Positions 49,744 through 57,934 of a stretch of DNA of 63,524 bases are shown in pieces. The translations under genes were made by a program, and so were the position numbers. This DNA is from Geobacter sp. (GTDB lineage: Bacteria; Desulfobacterota; Desulfuromonadia; Geobacterales; Pseudopelobacteraceae): assembly GCA_009885845.1 (NCBI GenBank), contig VFJW01000080.1, forward strand, positions 1 through 63,524. The letters are read 5' to 3'. The first letter of the stretch is position 1. Each line of letters starts with the position of its first letter. The notes below the pieces were generated by a model, which saw nothing but the letters and a program-made list of their open reading frames with translations, was not told the origin of the DNA and did no database searches.

Positions 49744-50783
49744 TATGTTTTCCGCCAGCGAGCCTCGGGGCCGCGTCCCAAGCATTCGAGGCGGTTCGCT
49801 TCCCGCTCCTGGCGTAAGATACGGCGGATCAAGTCAATTCCAACCGATGGACAGCGCTTCTGGATATCCTTGATGGAAAAATCGCCATGCACGCTCCTGA
49901 TTGCTTCAAGCACGGTGGCGGTTTTTGCGCCCTTTTCAGAGGAAATATCCCCCACTCTGCTTTCGAATTCCCGATATGCGGTCTTAAGGATGAACAGCAG
50001 ATAATTCACGTAATGCCACGGATCGTGTTTCCCTTCGTGCCATCCTTGGGAACTCAGCTCCAGAGTTTCGTAATAGCGTTCCTTGTTTTCCTCGATGAGC
50101 CGTTCGAGACTGATGTAGCGTCCGACCTCATAGCCCAGGTGGTAGCACTGTAACAGAAGGAGCAGCCGGGAGACCCTGCCGTTGCCGTCGCGGAAAGGAT
50201 GGATACAGAGGAAATCCAGATTGAATGCGGCCAGGGCGATCAGCGGATGAGCCCAGCGCTCCCGCATGCAGTTATTCCACATCTCCAGAAGTTCCGCCTG
50301 ATAAGCTGGAGTTTTTGCTGCCTCAACCGTAATGAAGCGTATCCGTTCCTTGCCGTCCGGATACCGCTCGATAATATCGCCATCCTTCTCCTTGAATTTT
50401 CCGGCATCCCATATATCACCCCGTGTGAGACGATGGAACTCAAGAATTGTCTGTTCGGAAAGGGGGAGAGCGGCCCCTTCGGCATGGATGAGGTCGAGCG
50501 CCTGCCGGTAGCCGCGGACCTCTTCCTCATTGCGGTCATGAAGCAGTTCTTTCCCCAGGAGTACCGCCTTGATGCGACGCTGATCGACGGTAACCCCTTC
50601 GATGCGGTTGGATGAAACGGCGCTTTCTATCAGGGCATGTTCCCGCAGGATTTTCAACTTCTGCGGCGCCTGCCGTGTGTAGAGTTCCTGTCGCCCCCGC
50701 GCCTCGCCCAGATCGGCCAGATACCAGGAGGTACTGGCAGGGATTGTTTCGAGCTTGTTGGCAAACTGTTTGAAGGTCATCAT
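49743..50783 (-). CDS. Fic domain protein (class II)
   Basis: Fic-family protein (346 residues), likely an AMP-transferase. The active-site motif HPFRDGNGR is at 195-203 and the N-terminal inhibitory motif S-x3-E-G at Ser58 to Glu62-Gly63 (SNRIEG), as in autoinhibited class II enzymes. A winged-helix-like C-terminus follows (about 280-346). It lies in the accessory block between larB and larC, between a small regulator and a DUF4020-like gene; there is no separate antitoxin. Confidence 0.9.
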   Translation of the reverse strand: MMTFKQFANKLETIPASTSWYLADLGEARGRQELYTRQAPQKLKILREHALIESAVSSNRIEGVTVDQRRIKAVLLGKELLHDRNEEEVRGYRQALDLIHAEGAALPLSEQTILEFHRLTRGDIWDAGKFKEKDGDIIERYPDGKERIRFITVEAAKTPAYQAELLEMWNNCMRERWAHPLIALAAFNLDFLCIHPFRDGNGRVSRLLLLLQCYHLGYEVGRYISLERLIEENKERYYETLELSSQGWHEGKHDPWHYVNYLLFILKTAYREFESRVGDISSEKGAKTATVLEAIRSVHGDFSIKDIQKRCPSVGIDLIRRILRQEREANRLECLGRGPEARWRKT

Positions 50784-50915
50784 GGTTGACGGGCTCCGGG
50801 GTAAGGACAGGGAATTATTGTTGCGATTTGTAGTGACGTCACTTTCGTTGTAACACCTATCTTTTTGGATTTTGGAGACGCGACAATGACTAGCCTCTCC
50901 CCGTTAGCTGGCAAA

Positions 50916-53015
50916 CTACCCAAACCTTGCAATAGTCTCCTCAAACTTTTGGCGGAGCGCAGGTTCAAGCCTTTCAAAATCTATTTTCTCAATTAACTCC
51001 TTCAAGCCATGCCAAATATATCCGGGAGAACCAGACGATCCAAGGTATATCAAAACCTGCACAATCTCAGAAGGATATTGTTGCGGCACATCGCTTGTTC
51101 TGAGTTCATGTATAAATGAAAAATGCTTCAACGGGACTCGCGGCATCCTTACAATCAGACTTACCACTTCAGGTAGCACAGTTACTAGATATGACAACCA
51201 CCCGATCATGGCCTCGATTTCACCGGCAACCAATGCAACCGGCACACCCTGTAAACGATTTTCCCAATATGTTTTCAGCCAGCGCCGCCACAGTTCTTCC
51301 TGCTGTCTCTCGTCCATCCTTCGAAGCTGGCTCTTTATGAAAGATGCCAGTTGTTTTCTATCTTCTGTGCCAATATTTTTGAAGATGGCAGGAATCCAAA
51401 CGTTGAGTGGATCAGCTGCAAAAAGCACCAAGAAGGCTGCCGCAAACTCAATTATTCGCGCTTTTCGGTGATTGAAGACATTCTGCAGTTTCGGCAGTGT
51501 AGCAAGAAACGCCGACTCCAATAATTCTGCGATTTCTGGATTAAGGCGTCCCCCCACCAGGAATGCTTCCCAAGCTGTCAGATAATCAGAATTAACGTCA
51601 TCAGTAGTAAAGAGTGGCAGTAGATAAGTGCGCGTCCATTCGTTGTCGGCAGCAAGCATGAATGCAAATTGACTGGCAACAACCGACCGGCCGAGCCTGC
51701 CAACAATAGAGTCATCTTTGACAATGTCGGTGAGTATATCGTGGAATTCCTCGTTAAGTTTTGCTGGTCTCGGGTCATGTTGCATCCGCCACAGAGAAAG
51801 GCTATTCAACCTAAATTGGGTCAATATCCCGGCTGGATGATTGATTGCTAGATGATGCCAGTCGTTGCGTTTTTCTATTGGCTCGGCACGATCAATTCGC
51901 AGCCACAGAGCAGAGGCAATATCATTTGCTTCGGCGAGCAGTTGAAATGCATAGGGTTTTCCTACATCCCTTACTAACGAATAAAGCGTGTCAGCTATGG
52001 GCCGTACATGATAGTTGTGCAGTTCAGCATGGCCGAGCCATGCCAGGACTTCACGATACTGTGCCTCATCGAGCCCCATCTCCGCCCACGCTCGAAGCAA
52101 ACAAGGCCACAGGTCACTATTCCAGTGTCCTCCTGCTGATAATCCGCCCGCAAGATCCATACCCCAGGTGAAGTCTTTCTTGGATGCCTCTGCGACAGTA
52201 CCAAGCATTCCATGCCTGTCCGGTCCACGAAACTCTTCACCCTGATATGTCAGCAATTCAGGGAGCCAATCCGCAGCTGATTTCGACAAGAGATCTTCAA
52301 CACTCCATGGACTCTGCGGACCAACCCAGCCATCACCCGTCCAAGATCTCAAATCGGAGTGTTCACTTGGCTTGAATTCGGGATACTTTGACAGAACATT
52401 TTCGAGCGCTTTACTCGCCTGTTCACATTTCGGGTCAGCATCATGGAGCCAGTCAAGCCAGTAAAAATGATTACGCGCGGTACGACGCTCAGAGTCTTCG
52501 TCTTCTTCATCTGACCAACTATAGGCAAGTACTGAGTCGATGACTTTTGTGCGTGTGTCCGTGCTGGCCTCTGAATATGAGAGCGCAACCAAACGATAAA
52601 TTTCATGATGGGCAGCAATATCATGAGTGCCAATATGCTCAAGCAACCAGTTAAGTTTAGTATCTGCGGCAAGGTCAATGCGGACAGTTGTTGTATGAAC
52701 CGCCAGACGCCTCAAAAGGGGAACATCAGACTTGGCAAGACGAGCGCACCATCCCTCCACCATTTGGGGCTTGTTGCAAGCCAGCCACTCGAGACAATCA
52801 CGAGTGGCATCAATGAGCACATCAACAACTTCCAGATATTTGTCTTGGTCGTGAGGCTCGATTGCTGAACGATGCCAACTGGCGTCATCTCCCTCGCGTG
52901 AGCATTTCTGCCAAGCACGCAGAGTTAAGTATTTTTCTTCCAAACGACGCACCGTTTGCACCAATAACGGTTCTGCCACCGCATCAAGATTCGATTTGAG
53001 CCCTTTATCCAACAA
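50916..53015 (-). CDS. DUF4020-like protein lacking a usual N-terminus
   Basis: Large, mostly helical protein (699 residues) that resembles the DUF4020 domain; for example the segment around WRRWLKTYWENRLQGVPVAL, followed by EIEAMIGWLSYL and PEVVSLIVRMP. In many genomes DUF4020 is the C-terminal part of SIR2-type defence proteins of 1,100 or more residues. Here no SIR2 domain is visible. The frame begins with a TTG directly after an in-frame stop, with no good ribosome site. Probably a truncated remnant or a solo domain. The DUF4020 match is from memory of family patterns. Confidence 0.6.
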   Translation of the reverse strand: MLDKGLKSNLDAVAEPLLVQTVRRLEEKYLTLRAWQKCSREGDDASWHRSAIEPHDQDKYLEVVDVLIDATRDCLEWLACNKPQMVEGWCARLAKSDVPLLRRLAVHTTTVRIDLAADTKLNWLLEHIGTHDIAAHHEIYRLVALSYSEASTDTRTKVIDSVLAYSWSDEEDEDSERRTARNHFYWLDWLHDADPKCEQASKALENVLSKYPEFKPSEHSDLRSWTGDGWVGPQSPWSVEDLLSKSAADWLPELLTYQGEEFRGPDRHGMLGTVAEASKKDFTWGMDLAGGLSAGGHWNSDLWPCLLRAWAEMGLDEAQYREVLAWLGHAELHNYHVRPIADTLYSLVRDVGKPYAFQLLAEANDIASALWLRIDRAEPIEKRNDWHHLAINHPAGILTQFRLNSLSLWRMQHDPRPAKLNEEFHDILTDIVKDDSIVGRLGRSVVASQFAFMLAADNEWTRTYLLPLFTTDDVNSDYLTAWEAFLVGGRLNPEIAELLESAFLATLPKLQNVFNHRKARIIEFAAAFLVLFAADPLNVWIPAIFKNIGTEDRKQLASFIKSQLRRMDERQQEELWRRWLKTYWENRLQGVPVALVAGEIEAMIGWLSYLVTVLPEVVSLIVRMPRVPLKHFSFIHELRTSDVPQQYPSEIVQVLIYLGSSGSPGYIWHGLKELIEKIDFERLEPALRQKFEETIARFG

Positions 53016-53088
53016 CTCTTATAAGGCCCCAGTCAGTCAATAGGCAAAATGGTGCCTAGCCGATTTTGAGTCGTTTTCTTTTATGAAT

Positions 53089-53253
53089 CTACCTCTGCAT
53101 CTTATCCGTTCTGGCTTTATTTCCAATGATCACCCCTCGCCGGATGGAGCGGAATGCCTTCATCCGCGCCTCGTTGTCGATGAACCAGGTGTTGTAGACC
53201 GACTCCTGGTCCGTTTTGTACCGTTGGACCAGATTCTTCAAGTTCGCAGCCAT
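53089..53253 (-). CDS. Small ORF, 54 residues
   Basis: A 54-residue reading frame that begins MAANLKNLVQRYKTDQ and ends DKMQR. It has an excellent ribosome site (GGAGGGTGA) just before the ATG. The composition (Lys/Arg-rich, aromatic NTWF) resembles the beginning of a longer protein, so it may be an N-terminal fragment left at an insertion boundary. It lies 73 bases before the DUF4020-like frame. I do not recognise the family with confidence. Confidence 0.45.
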   Translation of the reverse strand: MAANLKNLVQRYKTDQESVYNTWFIDNEARMKAFRSIRRGVIIGNKARTDKMQR

Positions 53254-53356
53254 TCACCCTCCATAACAAAAAAACCGCTCCTCTTCATCAACTCTGCATC
53301 ACGGCAACCCGGCCAGCCAGAGCCATGCCGGAGCCACTACAACTTTCTGCTCACCA

Positions 53357-53506
53357 TTAGTAATGAGTCGATGCCCCACTATAATGAAATATAGTCACAT
53401 CATCTTCAGAAGCTTTCAGCTCCAATTCTTCTTCCCGTTCCCAATCATATTCAATGGCTATCTTGCCGCGAAGAGCAAGCAAATCCTCTATCATTTTTAT
53501 ATCCAT
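53357..53506 (-). CDS. Small acidic protein, 49 residues
   Basis: A 49-residue frame (MDIKMIEDLLALRGKIA... ending SGASTHY) whose ATG comes one base after the larB stop, in the same direction, so it would be translated by coupling. The protein is acidic with a likely helical N-terminal half (EDLLALRGKIAIEYDWEREEELEL). No family recognised. It could be a native larB-linked small protein or the first gene of the insertion. Confidence 0.5.
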   Translation of the reverse strand: MDIKMIEDLLALRGKIAIEYDWEREEELELKASEDDVTIFHYSGASTHY

Positions 53507-53507
53507 A

Positions 53508-54257
53508 TCACACCCGGTTGATCAAACTCGCCGCACACGCAGCACCGAAACCGTTGTCAATGTTAACGACCGTCACCCCGGCAGCACAGGAGTTGAGCAT
53601 TCCCAGCAGTGCCGCTATGCCGCCGAAGGAGGCGCCATAGCCTATTGAAGTCGGCACGGCAATCACCGGTTTATCTACCAGCCCTCCGACAACCGAGGGG
53701 AGTGCCCCTTCCATACCGGCCACGACGATGATTACCGATGCTGCAACGAGCTGGTCACGTCTGGCCAGCAACCGATGAATACCGGCCACGCCGACATCAA
53801 ATATCTGTTCGACCTGATTTCCGAGAAAGCGGGCAGTCACCAGCGCCTCAGCAGCGACCGGAATATCGGACGTGCCGGCGGAAACAACCAGAATCGCCCC
53901 CTTACCCCGCTGCTCCGGCTGTTGAGGCTCAAGTGTCAGACAACGTGCCTCGGCATGATAGAACGCCGCCGGAAACAGTGCGAGAATGAGTTCTGCCTTC
54001 TCTTTGTCCAGGCGCGTCACAAGGACATTACTGCCCCTGTCTGACATGGCTGCCGTGATTGCCGCAATCTGTTCCGCTGTTTTCCCTTCACCGAAGATCA
54101 TCTCCGGCATTCCCTGACGCAGGTGGCGGTGATGATCCACCTGGGCGCAGCCGATATCCTGAAATGGCAGCTGCTGCAGTTGATGCAGTGCATCCTCTAC
54201 AGAAAGCCCTCCCAACCTGACTGAATTAAGCATTGATGTGAGATTTTCTCTGTTCAT
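53508..54257 (-). CDS. larB: Nickel-pincer cofactor biosynthesis protein LarB
   Basis: PurE-like carboxylase/hydrolase (249 residues) that carboxylates the pyridinium ring of nicotinic acid adenine dinucleotide at the start of pincer-cofactor synthesis. Visible: HHRHLRQGMPEMIFGEGKTAEQI at the N-terminus and the PurE-like half with SAGTSDIPVAAEA, DVGVAGIHRLL, VAGMEGALPSVVGGLV and NIDNGFGAA. No lactate racemase (larA) or larE is in the window. Divergent from leuC. Confidence 0.95.
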   Translation of the reverse strand: MNRENLTSMLNSVRLGGLSVEDALHQLQQLPFQDIGCAQVDHHRHLRQGMPEMIFGEGKTAEQIAAITAAMSDRGSNVLVTRLDKEKAELILALFPAAFYHAEARCLTLEPQQPEQRGKGAILVVSAGTSDIPVAAEALVTARFLGNQVEQIFDVGVAGIHRLLARRDQLVAASVIIVVAGMEGALPSVVGGLVDKPVIAVPTSIGYGASFGGIAALLGMLNSCAAGVTVVNIDNGFGAACAASLINRV

Positions 54258-54434
54258 TCCTTTTTCCCTGCTGCGGCAAATTTGTTTGTGCCGTTATATC
54301 ATGCCCGCGGAGGTTTTCCATGTAAAACCTGTTTCCGGACTGATATTACATCATCAAAAAAAAGTTCACCAGTGGCTTTTTTCTGACAACTGTGCTACAT
54401 GATTACCACTACTTGAATCGCGCGAGGTTGAAAA

Positions 54435-55718
54435 ATGGGTAAAACTACTTCTGAAAAAATATTTGACGCACATCTGGTGAACGAGCCGTTTCCCGGAACA
54501 AAAGTACTTCGTCTGGATGCCGTACTCTGCCATGAGATCACTACGCCTATTGCAATTGATGACCTGATCCGGCGCAACAAGGATCGTGTCTTTGACCCGA
54601 CGAAAATCAAGGCGGTTATTGATCACGTCACCCCCAGCAAGGACACCAAAACTGCGACCCAGGCCAAAATTCTGCGTGATTGGGCACGGCGCCATGAGAT
54701 CAAGGATTTCTTTGATATCGGCGCCAACGGTGTCTGTCACGCCCTCTTCCCGGAACGCGGCTTCATCCGTCCCGGCTACACGGTTATCATGGGCGACTCC
54801 CACACCTGCACCCATGGTGCTTTCGGCGCATTTGCCGCCGGTATCGGCACGACCGATCTGGAAGTCGGAATTCTGAAAGGTGTCTGTGCCTTCCGCCAGC
54901 CTAAAACGATCAAATTCAACGTTACCGGCACACTCCCGAAAGGGGTCTATGCCAAAGACGTTATCCTGCACATTATCGGAAAAATCGGCGTTAACGGTGC
55001 CACCGACCGGGTGATGGAATTTCACGGAGCGGTAGTTGATTCCATGACGATGGAATCGCGCATGACTCTCTGTAACATGGCCATTGAGGCAGGAGGAACA
55101 TCGGGAATCTGTCAGCCGGACATGACCACCGTCGAATACCTCTGGCCCTTTATTCAGGGGGAATTTGCCAGCAAGGAAGCCGCACTGGCTGATTATTCGC
55201 AATGGCGGGCCGACGCAGACGCCGAATATGACCAGACCATCGAGATTAACGTTGCAGCTCTGGAACCGACCATTACCTTCGGTTATAAACCGGATCAGGT
55301 CAAAACCGTATCGGAACTGGCCGGCACACCGCTTGATCAGATCTATATCGGTTCCTGTACCAACGGCCGCCTCGAAGATCTGCGCATCGCTGCGCAGATA
55401 CTGAAAGGTCACCGACTGGCCCCCAACGTACGTGGCATCCTCTCGCCGGCAACTCCGGCTATTTTCAAGGATGCCACGAGGGAGGGGTTGATTGACATTT
55501 TCATGGAAGCGGGGTTCTGCGTCACCAATCCAACGTGCGGTGCGTGCCTGGGAATGAGCAATGGCGTTCTCGCAGACGGTGAAGTCTGCGCATCGACCAC
55601 CAACCGCAACTTCATGGGCAGAATGGGCAAAGGCGGCATGGTACATCTGATGTCACCGGCTACGGCTGCGGCCAGCGCCATTGAAGGAGTCATAGCTGAT
55701 CCAAGGAAGTACCTGTAA
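54435..55718 (+). CDS. leuC: 3-isopropylmalate dehydratase large subunit
   Basis: Aconitase-family large subunit (427 residues) of leucine biosynthesis, of the short archaeal/anaerobe type. Cluster Cys are in GSCTNGRLEDL and TCGACLGMSNG; the MGDSHTCTHGAFGAFAAGIG segment is typical. The homologous homoaconitase is not excluded, but leuD follows directly. GAGG lies before the ATG. The upstream spacer to larB contains a 7-base-pair hairpin (54311-54317 with 54324-54330), possibly regulatory. Confidence 0.95.
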   Translation: MGKTTSEKIFDAHLVNEPFPGTKVLRLDAVLCHEITTPIAIDDLIRRNKDRVFDPTKIKAVIDHVTPSKDTKTATQAKILRDWARRHEIKDFFDIGANGVCHALFPERGFIRPGYTVIMGDSHTCTHGAFGAFAAGIGTTDLEVGILKGVCAFRQPKTIKFNVTGTLPKGVYAKDVILHIIGKIGVNGATDRVMEFHGAVVDSMTMESRMTLCNMAIEAGGTSGICQPDMTTVEYLWPFIQGEFASKEAALADYSQWRADADAEYDQTIEINVAALEPTITFGYKPDQVKTVSELAGTPLDQIYIGSCTNGRLEDLRIAAQILKGHRLAPNVRGILSPATPAIFKDATREGLIDIFMEAGFCVTNPTCGACLGMSNGVLADGEVCASTTNRNFMGRMGKGGMVHLMSPATAAASAIEGVIADPRKYL

Positions 55719-55727
55719 TATTTAAAT

Positions 55728-55846
55728 AACACAGGGCAACGGAGCAACGGAGAGAACCAATAAGATTTTAGTTTCGATCTTTTCTAAAAGATTGTTTTGC
55801 TTTTTTGGGTCTGCTTATTCCTCCGTTGCTCAGTTGCTCCGTGTTT
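55728..55846. repeat. Imperfect inverted repeat between leuC and leuD
   Basis: Arms at 55728-55752 and 55821-55846 match over 25 bases with three differences (core CAACGGAG), enclosing a 68-base middle. The same style of CACGGAG-type arms occurs again at 60751-60829, suggesting a dispersed intergenic repeat family. Confidence 0.7.
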
Positions 55847-55888
55847 CAATTTTGTTTAAAAGCAATTATTTCAGAAGGAGTTATCACT

Positions 55889-56416
55889 ATGAAAACATTC
55901 GGAGGACCTGTCCTCTTTCTCGACCGCAGCGACATCAATACTGACGAGATCATCCCGGCCAAATATCTGACCGAGATCACCAAGGAAGATTTAAAACCCT
56001 ATATTCTTGAAGACCTGAAACTTCCCGGTTTCAATCCAAACGGGCCTAAAACAAAAAATGCCCGGGTAATTATCTCCCGTACCAACTTCGGCTGCGGTTC
56101 CTCCCGTGAACACGCACCCTGGGTGTTTGAAGTCAACGGCATAACTGCCGTGATCGCTGAATCTTTTGCCCGCATCTTCCGTCAGAACATGTTTAACTGC
56201 GGCATGGCTGCCATTGAACTGCCTAAAGCCGATCTCGACCAGATATTTTCACATGCGAACGACGAAGATGCTACCATGAGCGTCGATATTGAAGCCGGTA
56301 CTCTGACCATGAACGGCAACGGCAAAACCAAAAGCTTCCGCTTCGAAATATCCCCCTTTGACAAGGCACTCGTTCTGGCGGGTGGCTGGGTTGATTACGC
56401 CGATCAAAAATACTGA
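55889..56416 (+). CDS. leuD: 3-isopropylmalate dehydratase small subunit
   Basis: Small swivelling subunit (175 residues). Visible: GGPVLFLDRSDINTDEIIPAKYL, the substrate-binding NFGCGSSREHAPW and FNCGMAAIELP. The start at 55889 has AAGGAG at good spacing; the upstream in-frame ATG at 55805 lies within the inverted repeat and is unlikely. It forms the active heterodimer with LeuC, encoded 170 bases upstream. Confidence 0.96.
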   Translation: MKTFGGPVLFLDRSDINTDEIIPAKYLTEITKEDLKPYILEDLKLPGFNPNGPKTKNARVIISRTNFGCGSSREHAPWVFEVNGITAVIAESFARIFRQNMFNCGMAAIELPKADLDQIFSHANDEDATMSVDIEAGTLTMNGNGKTKSFRFEISPFDKALVLAGGWVDYADQKY

Positions 56417-56435
56417 CTACGTGCTTTAGACTGTA

Positions 56436-56461
56436 AAAAAGCCCCTTTCCAGGGGCTTTTT
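56436..56461. terminator. Intrinsic terminator after leuD
   Basis: Stem AAAAAGCCCCT/AGGGGCTTTTT with a TTCC loop, flanked by A and T runs. It lies between leuD and the convergent DUF3187 gene and probably works for both. Confidence 0.9.
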
Positions 56462-56463
56462 GT

Positions 56464-57495
56464 TTAAAATCGTTTGTTCAGCCCGAGATGAAAACTCACG
56501 TCCGGCGCCGTAGTTACCGCTACATCCTCTGCAACACCGATATCGAGCAGATATTCTCCCGGAAACCTGAGCGCTCCCCCGATAATAAGCACCAGCGAAT
56601 TTTTTGAGATTTCACTCAGCGAACTGTCGCGATACAGCGGAGTATTGCCATTGAGCTGCACCTTGAATGATATCCATGAAGCCGCCCAGCCGAGACCAAG
56701 CGTACCGACTCCGGCAAGCGGTTTATGCTGGTCACGCAGCACATCACTTCCGAACATGGCCAAACCACCTGCGGAACCATACAGACCGAGAGAACCCCAC
56801 TCGCTATAGGTGAGCATACTGCCACAGAGTTGGAGCATGACATCAGTGCTGCCACTGCCGAACAGGTACGAGCTGTCACCGGTGGGAAGCTTGACAGCGG
56901 TTTTAAGCGCCAGCCTGTTATGATGACCCGCTTCGCGAACATCATACAGACTGAATCCTCCGGTCAGAGAGATGTCTCCAATCCCTGAGCCGGAATGGTC
57001 TATCAATAGTTCCTGAACGCCATCCTTGAGGTAACTGTAGTTGACACGGTTTTTGGAGGCAGTGTCACGGCCGCCTTGAGGAAGTCCGAATGTATTGTGC
57101 CAGTCGATGACAAAGCTGTCGAGGAAACCGCCCCCCAACACAAGGTAGGGAATTTCGATCCCCGCCTCCCAGCGTGGTGCGATCCCGTAGCGAACAGAAA
57201 ATGTCGTCCGGTAGGTTTCGCCATCGAGGGTCATCTTTTCATGCGAGTTTTTGTTGACGGTATAATTACTGGCAAGGTCCTGATTCAGGACAAATTGAAA
57301 CGCTCCCGACGGCACGATGTTTGCGCTGGTATCGTGCGGGAGCCCGTAGATCTGAACCAACGGACTTTGATTGGAGGTACTGAAGGGAGTTATCTCCATA
57401 TCTGCAGCGGAAACGACACCAACTGAACAGAGCAGGGATACTGCAATTATTCCGGCTTGAACTACAGCATCGCTCCTGCATTCATGGTTTGACAT
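56464..57495 (-). CDS. DUF3187-type outer membrane protein
   Basis: Exported protein (343 residues from the chosen start). A signal peptide (about residues 1-31, ending VVSAA) is followed by beta-rich sequence with alternating hydrophobic residues and a terminal Phe (GLNKRF), as in outer-membrane barrels. The pattern SVRYGIAPRWEAGIEIPYL and KTAVKLPTGDSSYLFGSG fits DUF3187. GGAGGG lies 11 bases before the ATG at 57495; an upstream in-frame ATG at 57558 lacks a site. Function unknown. Confidence 0.8.
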   Translation of the reverse strand: MSNHECRSDAVVQAGIIAVSLLCSVGVVSAADMEITPFSTSNQSPLVQIYGLPHDTSANIVPSGAFQFVLNQDLASNYTVNKNSHEKMTLDGETYRTTFSVRYGIAPRWEAGIEIPYLVLGGGFLDSFVIDWHNTFGLPQGGRDTASKNRVNYSYLKDGVQELLIDHSGSGIGDISLTGGFSLYDVREAGHHNRLALKTAVKLPTGDSSYLFGSGSTDVMLQLCGSMLTYSEWGSLGLYGSAGGLAMFGSDVLRDQHKPLAGVGTLGLGWAASWISFKVQLNGNTPLYRDSSLSEISKNSLVLIIGGALRFPGEYLLDIGVAEDVAVTTAPDVSFHLGLNKRF

Positions 57496-57655
57496 GCGTA
57501 TATCCGCCCTCCAGTATGATCCAGAAACATCTGTACCATGCGTTAAAAGGAGAGTCAATGAAGCACGCCCTGGTCAATACTTCTCCGGACTTGATTTTTT
57601 TACACGGCAATGAGATAGTGCCGTAACAGTTCATACTCGATGCAGAGGGGGCACA

Positions 57656-57844
57656 ATGTTTGGTTTTGGCATGCCGGAGATGATTATTATTCTTGTTATT
57701 GTTCTGGTCGTTTTCGGGGCGGGAAAGCTTCCGGAAATCGGAGGAGCACTGGGAAAGAGTATCCGTAACTTCAAGAAAGCCGCAGATGGCAAGGACGAGA
57801 TTGAGATCAAACCCAAGTCCGAAGATAGTGACAAAAAAGCCTGA
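57656..57844 (+). CDS. tatA: Sec-independent translocase protein TatA
   Basis: Short protein (62 residues) with one N-terminal helix, a Phe-Gly hinge ([27 protein letters not shown]) and a charged tail: the TatA/E pattern. A single tatA is common in Geobacter-like genomes, with tatC elsewhere. A purine-rich ribosome site (GAGGGGG) precedes the ATG. A small inverted repeat (ACGGCA...TGCCGT, 57604-57624) lies 30 bases upstream and may be regulatory. Confidence 0.95.
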   Translation: MFGFGMPEMIIILVIVLVVFGAGKLPEIGGALGKSIRNFKKAADGKDEIEIKPKSEDSDKKA

Positions 57845-57871
57845 TTGAGCCGTTGATTTTACACGTAAATT

Positions 57872-57916
57872 AAATAAGGGGGGAGAGGCTTGCGCCTTCT
57901 CCCCCCTTATTTTTTT
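57872..57916 (+). terminator. Intrinsic terminator after tatA
   Basis: GC-rich hairpin (AAATAAGGGGGGAGA arm with one bulge opposite TCTCCCCCCTTATTT) followed by a T run, 28 bases after the tatA stop. It also faces the convergent aminotransferase gene. Confidence 0.9.
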
Positions 57917-57934
57917 ACAACCTGCCTTCGGCTA

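Noticed and set aside
50780-50977. A 65-residue frame between the DUF4020-like and Fic genes
   Set aside because: It overlaps the end of the DUF4020-like gene in another frame, has no ribosome site and a composition of random character.
54366-55646. A 426-residue minus-strand open frame opposite leuC
   Set aside because: It is the mirror of a well-conserved leuC with cluster motifs; its composition (Cys/His/Arg-scattered) has no domain, and it lacks a ribosome site. A long shadow frame is expected in GC-rich coding DNA.
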